Assembly: GCF_003590645.1 (NCBI RefSeq)
Contig: NZ_CP031834.1
Coordinates: forward strand, 1,426,501 to 1,490,500
Length of the DNA: 64,000 nt
Direction of reading: 5' to 3'
From: Mesorhizobium sp. DCY119
GTDB taxonomy: Bacteria > Pseudomonadota > Alphaproteobacteria > Rhizobiales > Rhizobiaceae
A model generated the notes under the pieces. The model saw only the letters and a program-made list of their open reading frames with translations, had not been told where the DNA came from and did no database searches. Within the stretch, counting starts at the first letter, position 1; the number at the start of each line of letters is the position of its first letter. The position numbers were made by a program, and so were the translations under genes. Below, piece after piece: positions 48,564 to 57,341 of the stretch.

Positions 48564-49817
48564 TTATTTCGCGTAGTCGCGTTCGTCAGCAATTATCTTG
48601 CCGTCGTTCGGCAGGGAGCCCGGCATGGCGATCTGCACGTCGCCGCCAAGCTTGGTCACGTCGCGAAGCGAGGCTTCGAGCGCTTTCTTCTCCGCTGTCC
48701 GGCCATTTGCCGGCTCGACATGCAGCACCATCGTGTCGCGCTCGCCGTCACGCCCGACGACCAGACGCGCTTTGGCAATCTCGGGATGACGCCTGACGAT
48801 GTCTGCGACCTGCTTGGGGTCGACGAACATGCCCTTGATCTTGGTGCGCTGGTCGGCGCGGCCCATCCACCCCTTGATCCGGGCATTGGTTCGGCCACAT
48901 GGCGAAGCGCCCGGCAGGATCGCGGAGAGATCGCCAGTGCCAAGACGAACCAGCGGGTAGGCGGGATTGAAGCCGGTCACCACGACCTCACCGACCTCAC
49001 CGTCGGGAACAGGGTCGCCGGTGCCAGGGCGCACGATCTCGATGATGACATGCTCGTTGACGATCATGCCGGGGAGAGGCGTTCCATCTTCCGCAGCACT
49101 TTCATAGGCGATGACGCCGAATTCGGCTGTGGCGTAGCATTGCAGAACGTCTATCCCGCGCTCGCGATATTCCGCTCGCAGCGAGGGGAATAGCGCTCCG
49201 CCCGACACCAGTCCACGCCGGAAGGACGAAAGGTCCTTGCCGGCCTCGGCTGCCCTATCGAGCATGACCTTCAGGAAATCCGGGGTGCCGCAATAGACGC
49301 CAGGCTTCAGGCCGGCGGCTGCCTCCACCTGCATGTCAGTGTTGCCGGTTCCTGCTGGAAAAACCGTGCAGCCGAGCGCGCGGGCGCCCTCGTCGAGGAT
49401 GAAGCCGCCGGGCGTCATGTGATAGGCGAAGGCATTGTGGACGATATCGCCGGGGCGGATGCCGGCGGCGAAGAAAGCGCGCGCCGCAGCGCCTTGATCG
49501 ACCTTCAGGCCCTGCGGCTCCCATAGTGGACCCGGTGACAGGAAAACGCGGCTGCCGGCGAATGCGGCGGGATCGGCAAAGCCCCCGAAAGGTGGCTCGG
49601 CCATTTGAAATTCCATCAGCTCGGCTTTTCTCAGAACCGGCAAGGCAGTCATCGCCTGCCTGCTGGTGATGGCCGAAAGGTCGACCCCGTCCAACCATCG
49701 GGCAAGGCCGGGTGCGGCTTTCACGGCAGTCTTGAGAAAGCGGGGCAGCGCCTCGAACAATGCCTTTTCGCGATGGGCCGGGGCCTGGGTTTCGGCCGTA
49801 TCGAAAAAAGCAGTCAT
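48564..49817 (-). CDS. phenylacetate-CoA ligase-like adenylate-forming enzyme (PaaK family)
   Basis: 417 residues from ATG 49817 with a strong GGAGGGAGAAC site. The ANL-superfamily pattern of the PaaK branch is visible: CYATAEFGVIAYESAAEDGT, VNEHVIIEIVRPGTGDPVPD, GEVGEVVVTGFNPAYPLVRL, and GTGDLSAILPG. The C-terminal domain has KGMFVDPKQVADIVRRHPEI. It activates a carboxylic acid as acyl-AMP and then acyl-CoA. No paa degradation genes are nearby, so the true acid is unknown. It lies 28 nt from the YugP-like gene with overlapping frames of the leader region. Confidence 0.85.
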   Translation of the reverse strand: MTAFFDTAETQAPAHREKALFEALPRFLKTAVKAAPGLARWLDGVDLSAITSRQAMTALPVLRKAELMEFQMAEPPFGGFADPAAFAGSRVFLSPGPLWEPQGLKVDQGAAARAFFAAGIRPGDIVHNAFAYHMTPGGFILDEGARALGCTVFPAGTGNTDMQVEAAAGLKPGVYCGTPDFLKVMLDRAAEAGKDLSSFRRGLVSGGALFPSLRAEYRERGIDVLQCYATAEFGVIAYESAAEDGTPLPGMIVNEHVIIEIVRPGTGDPVPDGEVGEVVVTGFNPAYPLVRLGTGDLSAILPGASPCGRTNARIKGWMGRADQRTKIKGMFVDPKQVADIVRRHPEIAKARLVVGRDGERDTMVLHVEPANGRTAEKKALEASLRDVTKLGGDVQIAMPGSLPNDGKIIADERDYAK

Positions 49818-49845
49818 CGCGTTCTCCCTCCGCGTTGCGGCGGGA

Positions 49846-50526
49846 CTATCGCAAGACTCTGATCCAACGCGCAAGGTTGAACAGCGATATCAGCGCACCG
49901 GCAAGATAGGTGAAGGCTGCGGCGCGCAGGACGTGGCGCGCTGCGGGCATATCTTTATCGCTGAGATAGCGTCCGCGCTGCAGAATGGGCAGAGCCTTTC
50001 CGAAGCTCGCATCGAATTCGACCGGCAGCGTGACAAGATGCACGACAGCGCGGATCGCCAGCATGCCGACGCCAAGCCCGAGACAGGCCAGGAAAGCCGC
50101 CGGGGTGCGGAACACTGCTGCAAGAATGGGCGCGCCGATCAGGATGACCGAAGCAATCTTGTCGGTGGTTATCGCCAGAACGGCCAGCCTGTGGCGCAGC
50201 GCCAGCATCTTCTCGCCGCGACCGTCCTGCAAGGCGTGAGAAACTTCGTGTGCTGCGATTGCGACCGCGGAAACAGACCGTCCGTCGTGGTGCGCAGGCA
50301 GCAGCCTGACGGCCTTCGCCTCGGAATCATAATGATCGCCGAGTTCGGTCGTCTCCACCTTGACGTGACCGAGGTCGAACTCATCGAGCAGGTGACGGGC
50401 AAGCTCACCGCCTGTGCCGGGAAAATCGGGCCGGTCCTTGCCGTGATGGGCGATGATCGACCGCACCCAGAACTGCGGCACGAAAACAATCGCGGCCAGC
50501 AGCACTATGCCGATGACCGCGATCAA
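49846..50526 (-). CDS. zinc metallopeptidase, YugP-like membrane protein
   Basis: 226 residues starting at TTG 50526 (GAGGACGGG upstream). An N-terminal membrane segment (AVIGIVLLAAIVFVPQFW) precedes the zinc motif HEVSH in AVAIAAHEVSHALQDGRGEK. Further hydrophobic segments follow (ITTDKIASVILIGAPILAAV, LACLGLGVGMLAIRAVVHLV). It is a short member of the YugP family of membrane proteases of unknown target. It precedes the PaaK-like gene on the same strand. Confidence 0.88.
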   Translation of the reverse strand: MIAVIGIVLLAAIVFVPQFWVRSIIAHHGKDRPDFPGTGGELARHLLDEFDLGHVKVETTELGDHYDSEAKAVRLLPAHHDGRSVSAVAIAAHEVSHALQDGRGEKMLALRHRLAVLAITTDKIASVILIGAPILAAVFRTPAAFLACLGLGVGMLAIRAVVHLVTLPVEFDASFGKALPILQRGRYLSDKDMPAARHVLRAAAFTYLAGALISLFNLARWIRVLR

Positions 50527-50549
50527 AACCCGTCCTCAGAAACGCTGGT

Positions 50550-50936
50550 TCAGCCGACCGCCGGCCGCCGTGTCAGCACGAACTGCTGGCCGCCGGAGCT
50601 GGTGCAATTGAGCTGGTTTGCAGCGACCATCGAGCAATTGACGTTGCTGGTGGTCTGGCGGATCAGCGAGCGCATGGTGATTTCCACATTGCGGTTATCA
50701 GCCATGCGATAGCTGCCTTCAGCCAGCTTGTTGCCCGTATCGAGCGCATTGGTCTGGAATACGCCACCGGCAAAGCGCGAAACGGCAACGCCATCCGTGC
50801 TCATCCATTCGCCTTCGACGCCCTGGGGAGCCGCTGCGAGAGGCCCGCCACCCGGCCCGGAGCTGACGCAGCCGGCCAGAATGGCGGCAGTTGCGGCAAT
50901 GGCTGCCGCCGAAAACAGTTTGCGCGCAATCGTCAT
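50550..50936 (-). CDS. omp10: outer-membrane lipoprotein Omp10 homologue
   Basis: 128 residues from ATG 50936 with AGGAAGG upstream. The signal peptide ends in a lipobox (AATAAILAGC), so it is lipidated on Cys. The mature part (GVEGEWMSTDGVAVSRFAGG ... KLAEGSYRMADNRNVEITMR, TTSNVNCSMVAANQLNCTSS, ending LTRRPAVG) matches the Omp10 lipoprotein of Brucella motif by motif. It shows a small beta-barrel pattern like the Inh/Omp19 group. It is likely an outer-membrane surface or periplasmic lipoprotein. Any protease-inhibitor role is only by relation to Omp19. Confidence 0.85.
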   Translation of the reverse strand: MTIARKLFSAAAIAATAAILAGCVSSGPGGGPLAAAPQGVEGEWMSTDGVAVSRFAGGVFQTNALDTGNKLAEGSYRMADNRNVEITMRSLIRQTTSNVNCSMVAANQLNCTSSGGQQFVLTRRPAVG

Positions 50937-51029
50937 GATAAAATTCCTTCCTCGGTCCGCAATCAAGCAATCACCCGATTTCCGGGCGATTGCAAGGGCT
51001 TGAGGGTACCAGAGACTTATGAATGAGAG

Positions 51030-52475
51030 TTAACGTACCAGTATGTTACGGAACTGCCACGGGTCTTTGGTGTCTATGTCTTCCGCAAACAGGCCTGGAC
51101 GGCCCTCTAGAGGCGTCCAATCGGTGTAGTAACCCTTCACCGGGCCCAGATAGGGCGACTGCACTTCAAGGCAACGTGCGAAGTCCATCTCGTCGGCTTC
51201 GACGATGCCGGCTTCGGGGTTTTCGAGCGCCCAGACCATGCCGGCCAGTACGGAAGAGCTCACTTGCAGGCCGGTCGCGTTCTGGTAGGGCGCGAGCTTG
51301 CGTGCCTGCTCCAGAGTCAGCTGCGAGCCGAACCAGTAGGCGTTCTTGTCGTGACCGTAGAGCAGCACGCCGAGCTCGTCCGAGCCGTCGACCAGCTCGT
51401 TCTCGTCCAGAACATGCTGCACCGGCTGCGCCTTGCCGGCGGCGCCGAACATCTCGTCCAGCGAAAGCAGGGCGTCGTTGCAGGGATGATAGGCGTAGTG
51501 GCAGGTCGGGCGATAGGAGACCTTACCCTTCTTGTCGTGCACGGTGAAGAAGTCGCTGATCGAGATCGCTTCGTTGTGCGTCACCAGCAGGCCATATTGG
51601 GGGCCCGGGGTCGGGCACCAGGTGCGCACGCGGGTGTTGGCGCCGGGCTGCTCCAGGAAGATCCCCGCCTTTGAGCCCTTCTTATGCTTCCTGGCATTTT
51701 TAGGCGTCCATTTTTCGTGGGTGCCCCAGCCGAGTTCTGCCGGCTGGAGACCTTCGGAAATGAAACCTTCCACGGACCATGTATTCCAGAAAGTATTGAA
51801 CGGCTTGGGAGTCTTTGCCCGCTGGGTATCGCGCTCGGCGATGTGAACGCCCTTGACGCCGGTCTTCTTCATCAGCTTCGCCCAACCGTCGCGGTCGTCC
51901 TGCGCCGGCGTAGCGAATTCGAGGCCAAGATCGGTGGCGAGGTTGACCAGCGCCTGTTTGACGAACCACGAGACCATGCCCGGATTGGCGCCACAGGTGG
52001 AAACGGCGGTCGGGCCGCCGGGATGCTTGCGCTTTTCGGCCAGCAGCGATTCACGCAGGGCGTAGTTGGTGCGCGAGGCGTTGTCGGCCTTGTCGTCGAA
52101 ATAGAAGCCGAGCCACGGCTCGATGACCGTGTCGATGTAGAGAACGCCGAGCTTGCGGCAGAGACGCATGAGCTCGACCGACGAGGTGTCGACGGAGAGA
52201 TTGATGCAGAAGCCGCGGCCTTCGCCCTCGGTCAGCAGCGGGGTCAGGAGGTCCTTGTAGTTCTCCTTGGTCACAGCTTCGTGCAGGAAGGTGATGCCGC
52301 GCTCATCGAGCAGCTTGCGGTCGGTGTCGCGCGGGTCGATGACCGTCATGCGCGACTTGTCGAATTTGAAATGGCGCTCGATGAGAGGGAGCGTTCCGCG
52401 GCCGATCGAGCCAAATCCGATCATCACCACCGGGCCTGTGATCTCACCGTAAACGGGCCATTTTTCTTTCGCCAT
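51030..52475 (-). CDS. hss: homospermidine synthase
   Basis: 481 residues, the full length of bacterial HSS. The N-terminal NAD fold is GPVVMIGFGSIGRGTLPLIE, followed by VIDPRDTDRKLLDERGITFL. Conserved blocks STCGANPGMVSWFVKQAL, FNTFWNTWSVEGFISEGLQP and GLLVTHNEAISISDFFTVHD match the rhizobial enzyme. It forms sym-homospermidine from two putrescines (or putrescine and spermidine) with NAD, the main polyamine of rhizobia. It stands alone on the minus strand after the DUF3445 gene region. Confidence 0.96.
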   Translation of the reverse strand: MAKEKWPVYGEITGPVVMIGFGSIGRGTLPLIERHFKFDKSRMTVIDPRDTDRKLLDERGITFLHEAVTKENYKDLLTPLLTEGEGRGFCINLSVDTSSVELMRLCRKLGVLYIDTVIEPWLGFYFDDKADNASRTNYALRESLLAEKRKHPGGPTAVSTCGANPGMVSWFVKQALVNLATDLGLEFATPAQDDRDGWAKLMKKTGVKGVHIAERDTQRAKTPKPFNTFWNTWSVEGFISEGLQPAELGWGTHEKWTPKNARKHKKGSKAGIFLEQPGANTRVRTWCPTPGPQYGLLVTHNEAISISDFFTVHDKKGKVSYRPTCHYAYHPCNDALLSLDEMFGAAGKAQPVQHVLDENELVDGSDELGVLLYGHDKNAYWFGSQLTLEQARKLAPYQNATGLQVSSSVLAGMVWALENPEAGIVEADEMDFARCLEVQSPYLGPVKGYYTDWTPLEGRPGLFAEDIDTKDPWQFRNILVR

Positions 52476-52581
52476 TCTTCAAAACGCTCCTTGTTGCGCG
52501 CCTCCGGAAGGTATTTCGGACGGTCGCCAGAGTGCCAGATCACAGATCGGCGTCACAATAAAGAAGATTCCGCCAACAGGG

Positions 52582-53562
52582 TTAGGAGGCGCCGGCCATC
52601 TGGCTCAACACCGCGACCAGCCGATCGCGGTCGGCGCTCAGCCCCTTGTAGTCGAGCTGGGCTTGTTCGAGACCGGCCAACTGGCCGGCGAAGGATGCGG
52701 CAAGCGTTGCTCTCTCAGGATGTTTGCCCAGCATCGAAAGCGGGTTCAGGTAGATGCGGATGGTGAAGAGAATGTCCTGCGATTTCGGCAGTTTGCGCAA
52801 CGTCTGGCGTTCGACGCGGATGAAAGCCTGCGCGGCGATCTCGTCCTCGGAAAACTTCGAAGGCTGCATGGTGGCGCGGTCGATGCGCTGCCGTTGCGAG
52901 ATGGGATGATAGAGCGCGTCGCCGGCCTGCAGCGACCAGTTGAAGCGCTCGACGGCCTGCCCCTGCAGCCTGTCGAACATACGTTCGATCAGTTCGGCCG
53001 GACGCGTGCCCGGTCCGAAGCCGGGCACCGGCTCGTGGATCTCATGCAGCGGCTTGCCGAATTTTTCCGTCAGCGACCATGACGACGGGAAGCACAGCGA
53101 CCCGGCGGCGAGCCGCCAGCCGTTGTCGCCCTTGCGCATCAGGATGAGGTCTTCGGGAACGAGCAGTGACGCGGTGCGCAGCGGAGGTGTTTCCGCCGCG
53201 TTCAACACGATGCGTCGTCCAAGCGCGGGTATCTCGATGGCGTCGCCGATACGCCGATAGGTCTCTGGAAAACGCTCCGGCAAATATGCCACGAGAGCAT
53301 CGAGGATTTCGCGCTGTGCTTCGCCGGTATCGGCTTCCGCGACGAAGACTTTTTCCGGCAGTGTCCCGTAAAGCCGATCCTTCTCGGCCAGATAGTTTTC
53401 GAGGTCGCCATCGATCTCGATCCATTCGTGCGGGTCGAGCGGCTTCAGGCCGATCGTGAAGGGCTGCGAGGAGCCGTCATAGGGCGTGTGGGTGAGCGTT
53501 TCGTTCAAGGCATGGTCCGGATGGTCGTTCAGCGGCACTATGCCGTTCCTGAAGCTGGGCAC
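52582..53562 (-). CDS. heme-dependent oxidative N-demethylase family protein (DUF3445)
   Basis: 326 residues starting at GTG 53562, 12 nt after the pabC stop. DUF3445 motifs are present: FTIGLKPLDPHEWIEIDGDL, WRLAAGSLCFPSSWSLTEKF, HPISQRQRIDRATMQPSKF, ERQTLRKLPKSQDILFTIRI. The family includes heme enzymes related to dimethylamine mono-oxygenase subunits that demethylate small amines. Position directly behind pabB-pabC could be accidental or reflect one-carbon release into folate. That link is speculation. A weak ribosome site precedes the GTG. Confidence 0.82.
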   Translation of the reverse strand: MPSFRNGIVPLNDHPDHALNETLTHTPYDGSSQPFTIGLKPLDPHEWIEIDGDLENYLAEKDRLYGTLPEKVFVAEADTGEAQREILDALVAYLPERFPETYRRIGDAIEIPALGRRIVLNAAETPPLRTASLLVPEDLILMRKGDNGWRLAAGSLCFPSSWSLTEKFGKPLHEIHEPVPGFGPGTRPAELIERMFDRLQGQAVERFNWSLQAGDALYHPISQRQRIDRATMQPSKFSEDEIAAQAFIRVERQTLRKLPKSQDILFTIRIYLNPLSMLGKHPERATLAASFAGQLAGLEQAQLDYKGLSADRDRLVAVLSQMAGAS

Positions 53563-53574
53563 AAGAAAGCTCTG

Positions 53575-54228
53575 CTAGGCCAGCCGTGCCCGGATGAGGC
53601 CCCGCAGCGAATTGCCGACGAAGAGGGTTTTTGCCTTGTATAGATCGTCAGTTGTGAGAACGGCTTCGATGGCCTTTCCAGTTTCCAGCAATTCGGCGCG
53701 CAGAACACCGGCCAGCAAGCCGCAACGGAGCGCCGGCGTCCGCAGCACACCGTCGCCGGTATCGATGAACAGCGTGGTGATGGTTCCCTCGCAGGCCTCG
53801 TCCCGCTCGTTCAGCAGGATGACTTCGTTGGCCGCATCTGCCGGAAATTCCGCCCGTGCTGCCTCATAGGCCGCGCGTTTCGTCGTCTTGTGGCGCAACA
53901 GCTGATCGTTTGAAGCCAGCCGTGTCTTGGCGATGGCAAGCTTCCAGATGGTGTCGGCCGGGAGCGGCGCGAAAGGCTGTGTGGTGACCTTCGCATTGCC
54001 CGCCCCGTCGAGCGTCAGGCGAATGCGGAGCGGTGCGCTTCCGCTGTTCGAGAGTTCGTGCTCCACCACAGCCTGTTCAAACTTGAAACCGAGATCACGC
54101 GCCGACGCTTCAAGCCGCGCCATATGCCGCTCAAGCCGGACGAAACCTTGCGCCGGCTCCCAGCGCAGTGTCTCGATCAGTTCGAAGTCGGGCGGGTTCC
54201 CGTCGCGAAGCGGGCCTTCAGAAGACAT
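53575..54228 (-). CDS. pabC: aminotransferase class IV, probable 4-amino-4-deoxychorismate lyase
   Basis: 217 residues, somewhat short for the family. Fold-type IV PLP features are visible: FELIETLRWEPAQGFVRLER at the N-terminus, the PLP Lys in LLRHKTTKRAAYEAA, the Glu in NEVILLNERDEACEGTITTL, and the C-terminal GLLAGVLRAELLETGKAIEA. It would convert aminodeoxychorismate to para-aminobenzoate and pyruvate in folate synthesis. Its first 52 nt overlap the end of pabB in another frame, so translation is probably coupled. Confidence 0.88.
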   Translation of the reverse strand: MSSEGPLRDGNPPDFELIETLRWEPAQGFVRLERHMARLEASARDLGFKFEQAVVEHELSNSGSAPLRIRLTLDGAGNAKVTTQPFAPLPADTIWKLAIAKTRLASNDQLLRHKTTKRAAYEAARAEFPADAANEVILLNERDEACEGTITTLFIDTGDGVLRTPALRCGLLAGVLRAELLETGKAIEAVLTTDDLYKAKTLFVGNSLRGLIRARLA

Positions 54229-55325
54229 TCCTCATATTCCTCTTCAGCCGTCGAATCGAAGACGATACCGCCGCCGACATTGTAGACGGCCTCGCCCTCG
54301 GGATAGAGCGAGATGGTGCGGATGGCGACGGAAAAGCGCATCGTGCCGCCGGGCGCGATCCAGCCAATCGCGCCGCAATAGGCGTCGCGGGCCGTGCCTT
54401 CCAGATCGTGCAGGATTTCCATCGCCCTGATTTTGGGCGCGCCGGTGATCGAGCCGCATGGGAAGAGGGCGGCAAATATCCGCGCGATCGACAGGTCGGG
54501 CAGGAGCTTTGCCCGCACCCGGCTGACCATGGTGTGTAGCGTCGGGTAGGTCTCGATCTTGAAAAGCTCCGGCACGTCGAGCGTGCCGACTTCGCTGATC
54601 AGCGAGATGTCGTTGCGCAACAGATCGACGATCATGCGGTTTTCCGCCTGGTTCTTCGGGTCGTTGCGCAGGAAGTGGCGCTGCGCCTCGTCCTCTTCCG
54701 GGGTCGTACCGCGCGGCGCCGTGCCCTTCATCGGGTGCGTCTCGATCCAGCCTTCGCCATCGATCTGAAAGAAAAGCTCCGGCGAGCGCGACAGGATGAT
54801 CGGATCGCCAAGCGAAACCAGCGCGCCATATTTCACCGGCTGGCGTTCGGTCAGTGCATTGAAGGCGGCAAGCGGGTCGCCCGACCATGAGGCGTGGATC
54901 GGGAAAGTCAGGTTGCCCTGGTAGCAGTCGCCCTGCCGAAGATGCTGGTGCAGGCGTGAAAAACGCTTCTCGTAGTCCTCGAACGACCATGTCGCGCGGG
55001 CATCGAAGATTGGGCCGTTGGTGACCGGCTGACGAAAGCCGGGCAGATCGTTTTCCGATGGACCGTCGAAGACGCCAAGGCAGACCAGCGGCGCGCGGCG
55101 TCCTTCCGGCAGGATCGGCCGCAGCTTGGGCTCCAGAAGATAGCCGGCCTCGTAGGAAAAATAGCCGGCAAGCCATTTGCCGGCATCATGGGCTGCCTGT
55201 GCTGCCTCAAGTGCCGGGAAGAAGCTCTCCGGCGTGTCGGCGACAATAATCTTGTGCGGCCGGTCGAACAGGAGTTCGTGGCCGGCTGGATCGTCGCGGA
55301 ACAGGACGAACGGGGATGCTGGCAT
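54177..55325 (-). CDS. pabB: aminodeoxychorismate synthase component I
   Basis: 382 residues, the short chorismate-binding form without the N-terminal extension of TrpE. Signature blocks: LHQHLRQGDCYQGNLTFPI, SRSPELFFQIDGEGWIETHP, MKGTAPRGTTPEEDEAQR, NRMIVDLLRNDISLISEVGT, FAALFPCGSITGAPKIRAME and GAIGWIAPGGTMRFSVAIRT. It aminates chorismate to 4-amino-4-deoxychorismate. The amidotransferase PabA is not in the window. It overlaps pabC by 52 nt and lies 34 nt after the pepF gene. Confidence 0.94.
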   Translation of the reverse strand: MPASPFVLFRDDPAGHELLFDRPHKIIVADTPESFFPALEAAQAAHDAGKWLAGYFSYEAGYLLEPKLRPILPEGRRAPLVCLGVFDGPSENDLPGFRQPVTNGPIFDARATWSFEDYEKRFSRLHQHLRQGDCYQGNLTFPIHASWSGDPLAAFNALTERQPVKYGALVSLGDPIILSRSPELFFQIDGEGWIETHPMKGTAPRGTTPEEDEAQRHFLRNDPKNQAENRMIVDLLRNDISLISEVGTLDVPELFKIETYPTLHTMVSRVRAKLLPDLSIARIFAALFPCGSITGAPKIRAMEILHDLEGTARDAYCGAIGWIAPGGTMRFSVAIRTISLYPEGEAVYNVGGGIVFDSTAEEEYEECLLKARFATGTRPTSN

Positions 55326-55359
55326 CGCGCTTAACCGGTGAATTCCAAATCTGCCCGGC

Positions 55360-57195
55360 TCAATCGAGCGTTTCCAGCTCGTCGATCAGGTCGCCGATGA
55401 CGGCAAGGCCGATCTGCCAGAAGGCCGGGTCGGAGGCGTCGAGGCCGAACGGTCTCAGCAGCTCGGAGTGGTGCTTGGTGCCGCCGGCGCGCAGCATGTC
55501 GAAATACTTCTCCTGAAATCCCCGTTCGGCGTTCTGGTAGACGGCGTAGAGCGAATTCACCAGGCAGTCGCCGAAGGCATAGGCATAGACGTAGAAGGGC
55601 GAATGGATGAAGTGCGGGATATAGGTCCAGAAGGTCTCGTAGCCTTCGCGCAGCCTGATCGCCGGCCCCAGGCTTTCGGCCTGCACTTCCAGCCAGAACT
55701 GGCCGAGCTTGTCGGACGTCAGTTCGCCGTTGCGGCGTTCGGTGTGCACCTTGCGCTCGAACTCGTAGAAGGCGATCTGGCGCACGACCGTGTTGATCAT
55801 GTCCTCGACCTTCTGGGCGAGCATCGCCTTGCGCTCGCGCCGCTCGGTGGTCTTGTCGAGCAGTGAGCGGAAGGTCAGCATTTCGCCGAAAACCGAGGCA
55901 GTCTCGGCAAGCGTTAGCGGCGTTGAGGCCATCAGCGCGCCCTGCGCGCCGGCAAGCACCTGATGCACGCCGTGGCCGAGCTCGTGGGCCAGCGTCATCA
56001 CGTCGCGCGGCTTGCCCATATAGTTGAGCAGCACATAGGGGTGAGCCGACGGCACTGTCGGGTGCGCGAAGGCGCCGGGCGCTTTGCCAGGCCGCACCGG
56101 CGCGTCGATCCAGCGGCGGTCGAAGAAGGTGCGCGCGATCTGCGCCATATCCGGCGAGAATCGCTGGTAGGCCGACAATACCGTGTCTCTCGCTTCGTCC
56201 CATCCGATCGTCGCCTGCGGTGTTTCGGGCAGCGGCGCGTTGCGGTCCCAGTGGTTCATCACGTCCATGCCGAGCCAGCGCGCCTTCATCGCATAATAGC
56301 GGTGCGACAGGCGCGGATAGGCGTCGCGAACGGCGGAAGCCAGCGCATCCACGACGCTGCGCTCGACGCGGTTGGCGAGGTGGCGCGAGTCGGCGATATC
56401 CTCGAAGCCGCGCCAGCGGTCGGAGATTTCCTTGTCCTTGGCGAGCGTGTTGGTGATCAGCGTGAAGGTGCGCAGGTTTTCCTTGAAGGTGGCGGCCAAG
56501 GCTTCCGACGCCTTGCGCCGCACCTCGCCATCGACATCCTGAAGTCGGTTCAGGGTTGGCTCCAGCGTCAGCTCTTCGCCATCGATGTCGAAGCGCAGAT
56601 CGGTCATCGTCTCATCGAACAGACGGTTCCAGGCACCGCGCCCCGTGATCGACTTTTCGTGGAAAAGCTGTTCGATGCGGTCTTCCAGCTGGAAGGGCTT
56701 GTCCTTTCTCAGGTCGAGCACCCAGGGGCGGTAATGGCCGAAAGCCGGGTCGGCATCGAGTGCGGCAAGAACATGCTCGTCCTCGACGAGGTTGAGCTCC
56801 AGCGCGAAAAACAGCAGATGCGCGCTGGCGTCGGTCATCTTCTCCTGGATGTCGCCATAGAGCTTGGCGCGCTGCGGGTCGGCAGTGTTTCCGGCATAGA
56901 TCAGCCCTGCGTAGGAGGCGATGCGGCCGATCAGTTCCTCGATGGCCTCGTAGGTGCGGAGCGCTTCGCCGAGCCGGCCGCTGGCACCCTTCTGGGCTTC
57001 AATCGCCAGCGTTCCCTTCCAACGGGTCTCGAAGGCGATTGCGTCTTTCGCCGCCTTTTCGAGGTCGCGTTTCAGTTCCGGCGCATCCATGGCCGCATAG
57101 AGGTCGGTCAGATCCCATTCGGGAAGATCGCCAAGATCACCGGCTGCGTGGCCGGAGGTCAGTGGAGCGGCGTTCCGCCCCGAAACCATGCGCAT
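55360..57195 (-). CDS. pepF: M3-family oligoendopeptidase F
   Basis: 611 residues from ATG 57195 (GGAAGG 6 nt upstream; ATG 57189 is also in frame). The N-terminal helical region is LPEWDLTDLYAAMDAPELKR. The metallo-active site HELGH is in VMTLAHELGHGVHQVLAGAQ, with the third ligand Glu in LAETASVFGEMLTF. The length and motifs match PepF/M3B. It is a cytoplasmic zinc peptidase that cuts short peptides. It is the first gene of a minus-strand group with pabB and pabC. Confidence 0.95.
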   Translation of the reverse strand: MRMVSGRNAAPLTSGHAAGDLGDLPEWDLTDLYAAMDAPELKRDLEKAAKDAIAFETRWKGTLAIEAQKGASGRLGEALRTYEAIEELIGRIASYAGLIYAGNTADPQRAKLYGDIQEKMTDASAHLLFFALELNLVEDEHVLAALDADPAFGHYRPWVLDLRKDKPFQLEDRIEQLFHEKSITGRGAWNRLFDETMTDLRFDIDGEELTLEPTLNRLQDVDGEVRRKASEALAATFKENLRTFTLITNTLAKDKEISDRWRGFEDIADSRHLANRVERSVVDALASAVRDAYPRLSHRYYAMKARWLGMDVMNHWDRNAPLPETPQATIGWDEARDTVLSAYQRFSPDMAQIARTFFDRRWIDAPVRPGKAPGAFAHPTVPSAHPYVLLNYMGKPRDVMTLAHELGHGVHQVLAGAQGALMASTPLTLAETASVFGEMLTFRSLLDKTTERRERKAMLAQKVEDMINTVVRQIAFYEFERKVHTERRNGELTSDKLGQFWLEVQAESLGPAIRLREGYETFWTYIPHFIHSPFYVYAYAFGDCLVNSLYAVYQNAERGFQEKYFDMLRAGGTKHHSELLRPFGLDASDPAFWQIGLAVIGDLIDELETLD

Positions 57196-57341
57196 AGAAT
57201 TACCTTCCGATTTCAGACGAGGAGAAGGCCGGACTTTTCTTAAAGCTTTCGTTCACCGGCTTTTTTGAAACCTTATTTAGAACCCTGTGCCAGTCTGATC
57301 CAGACAGCAATCAATCTCTAGTGCGATTCTCCGAATTATTC

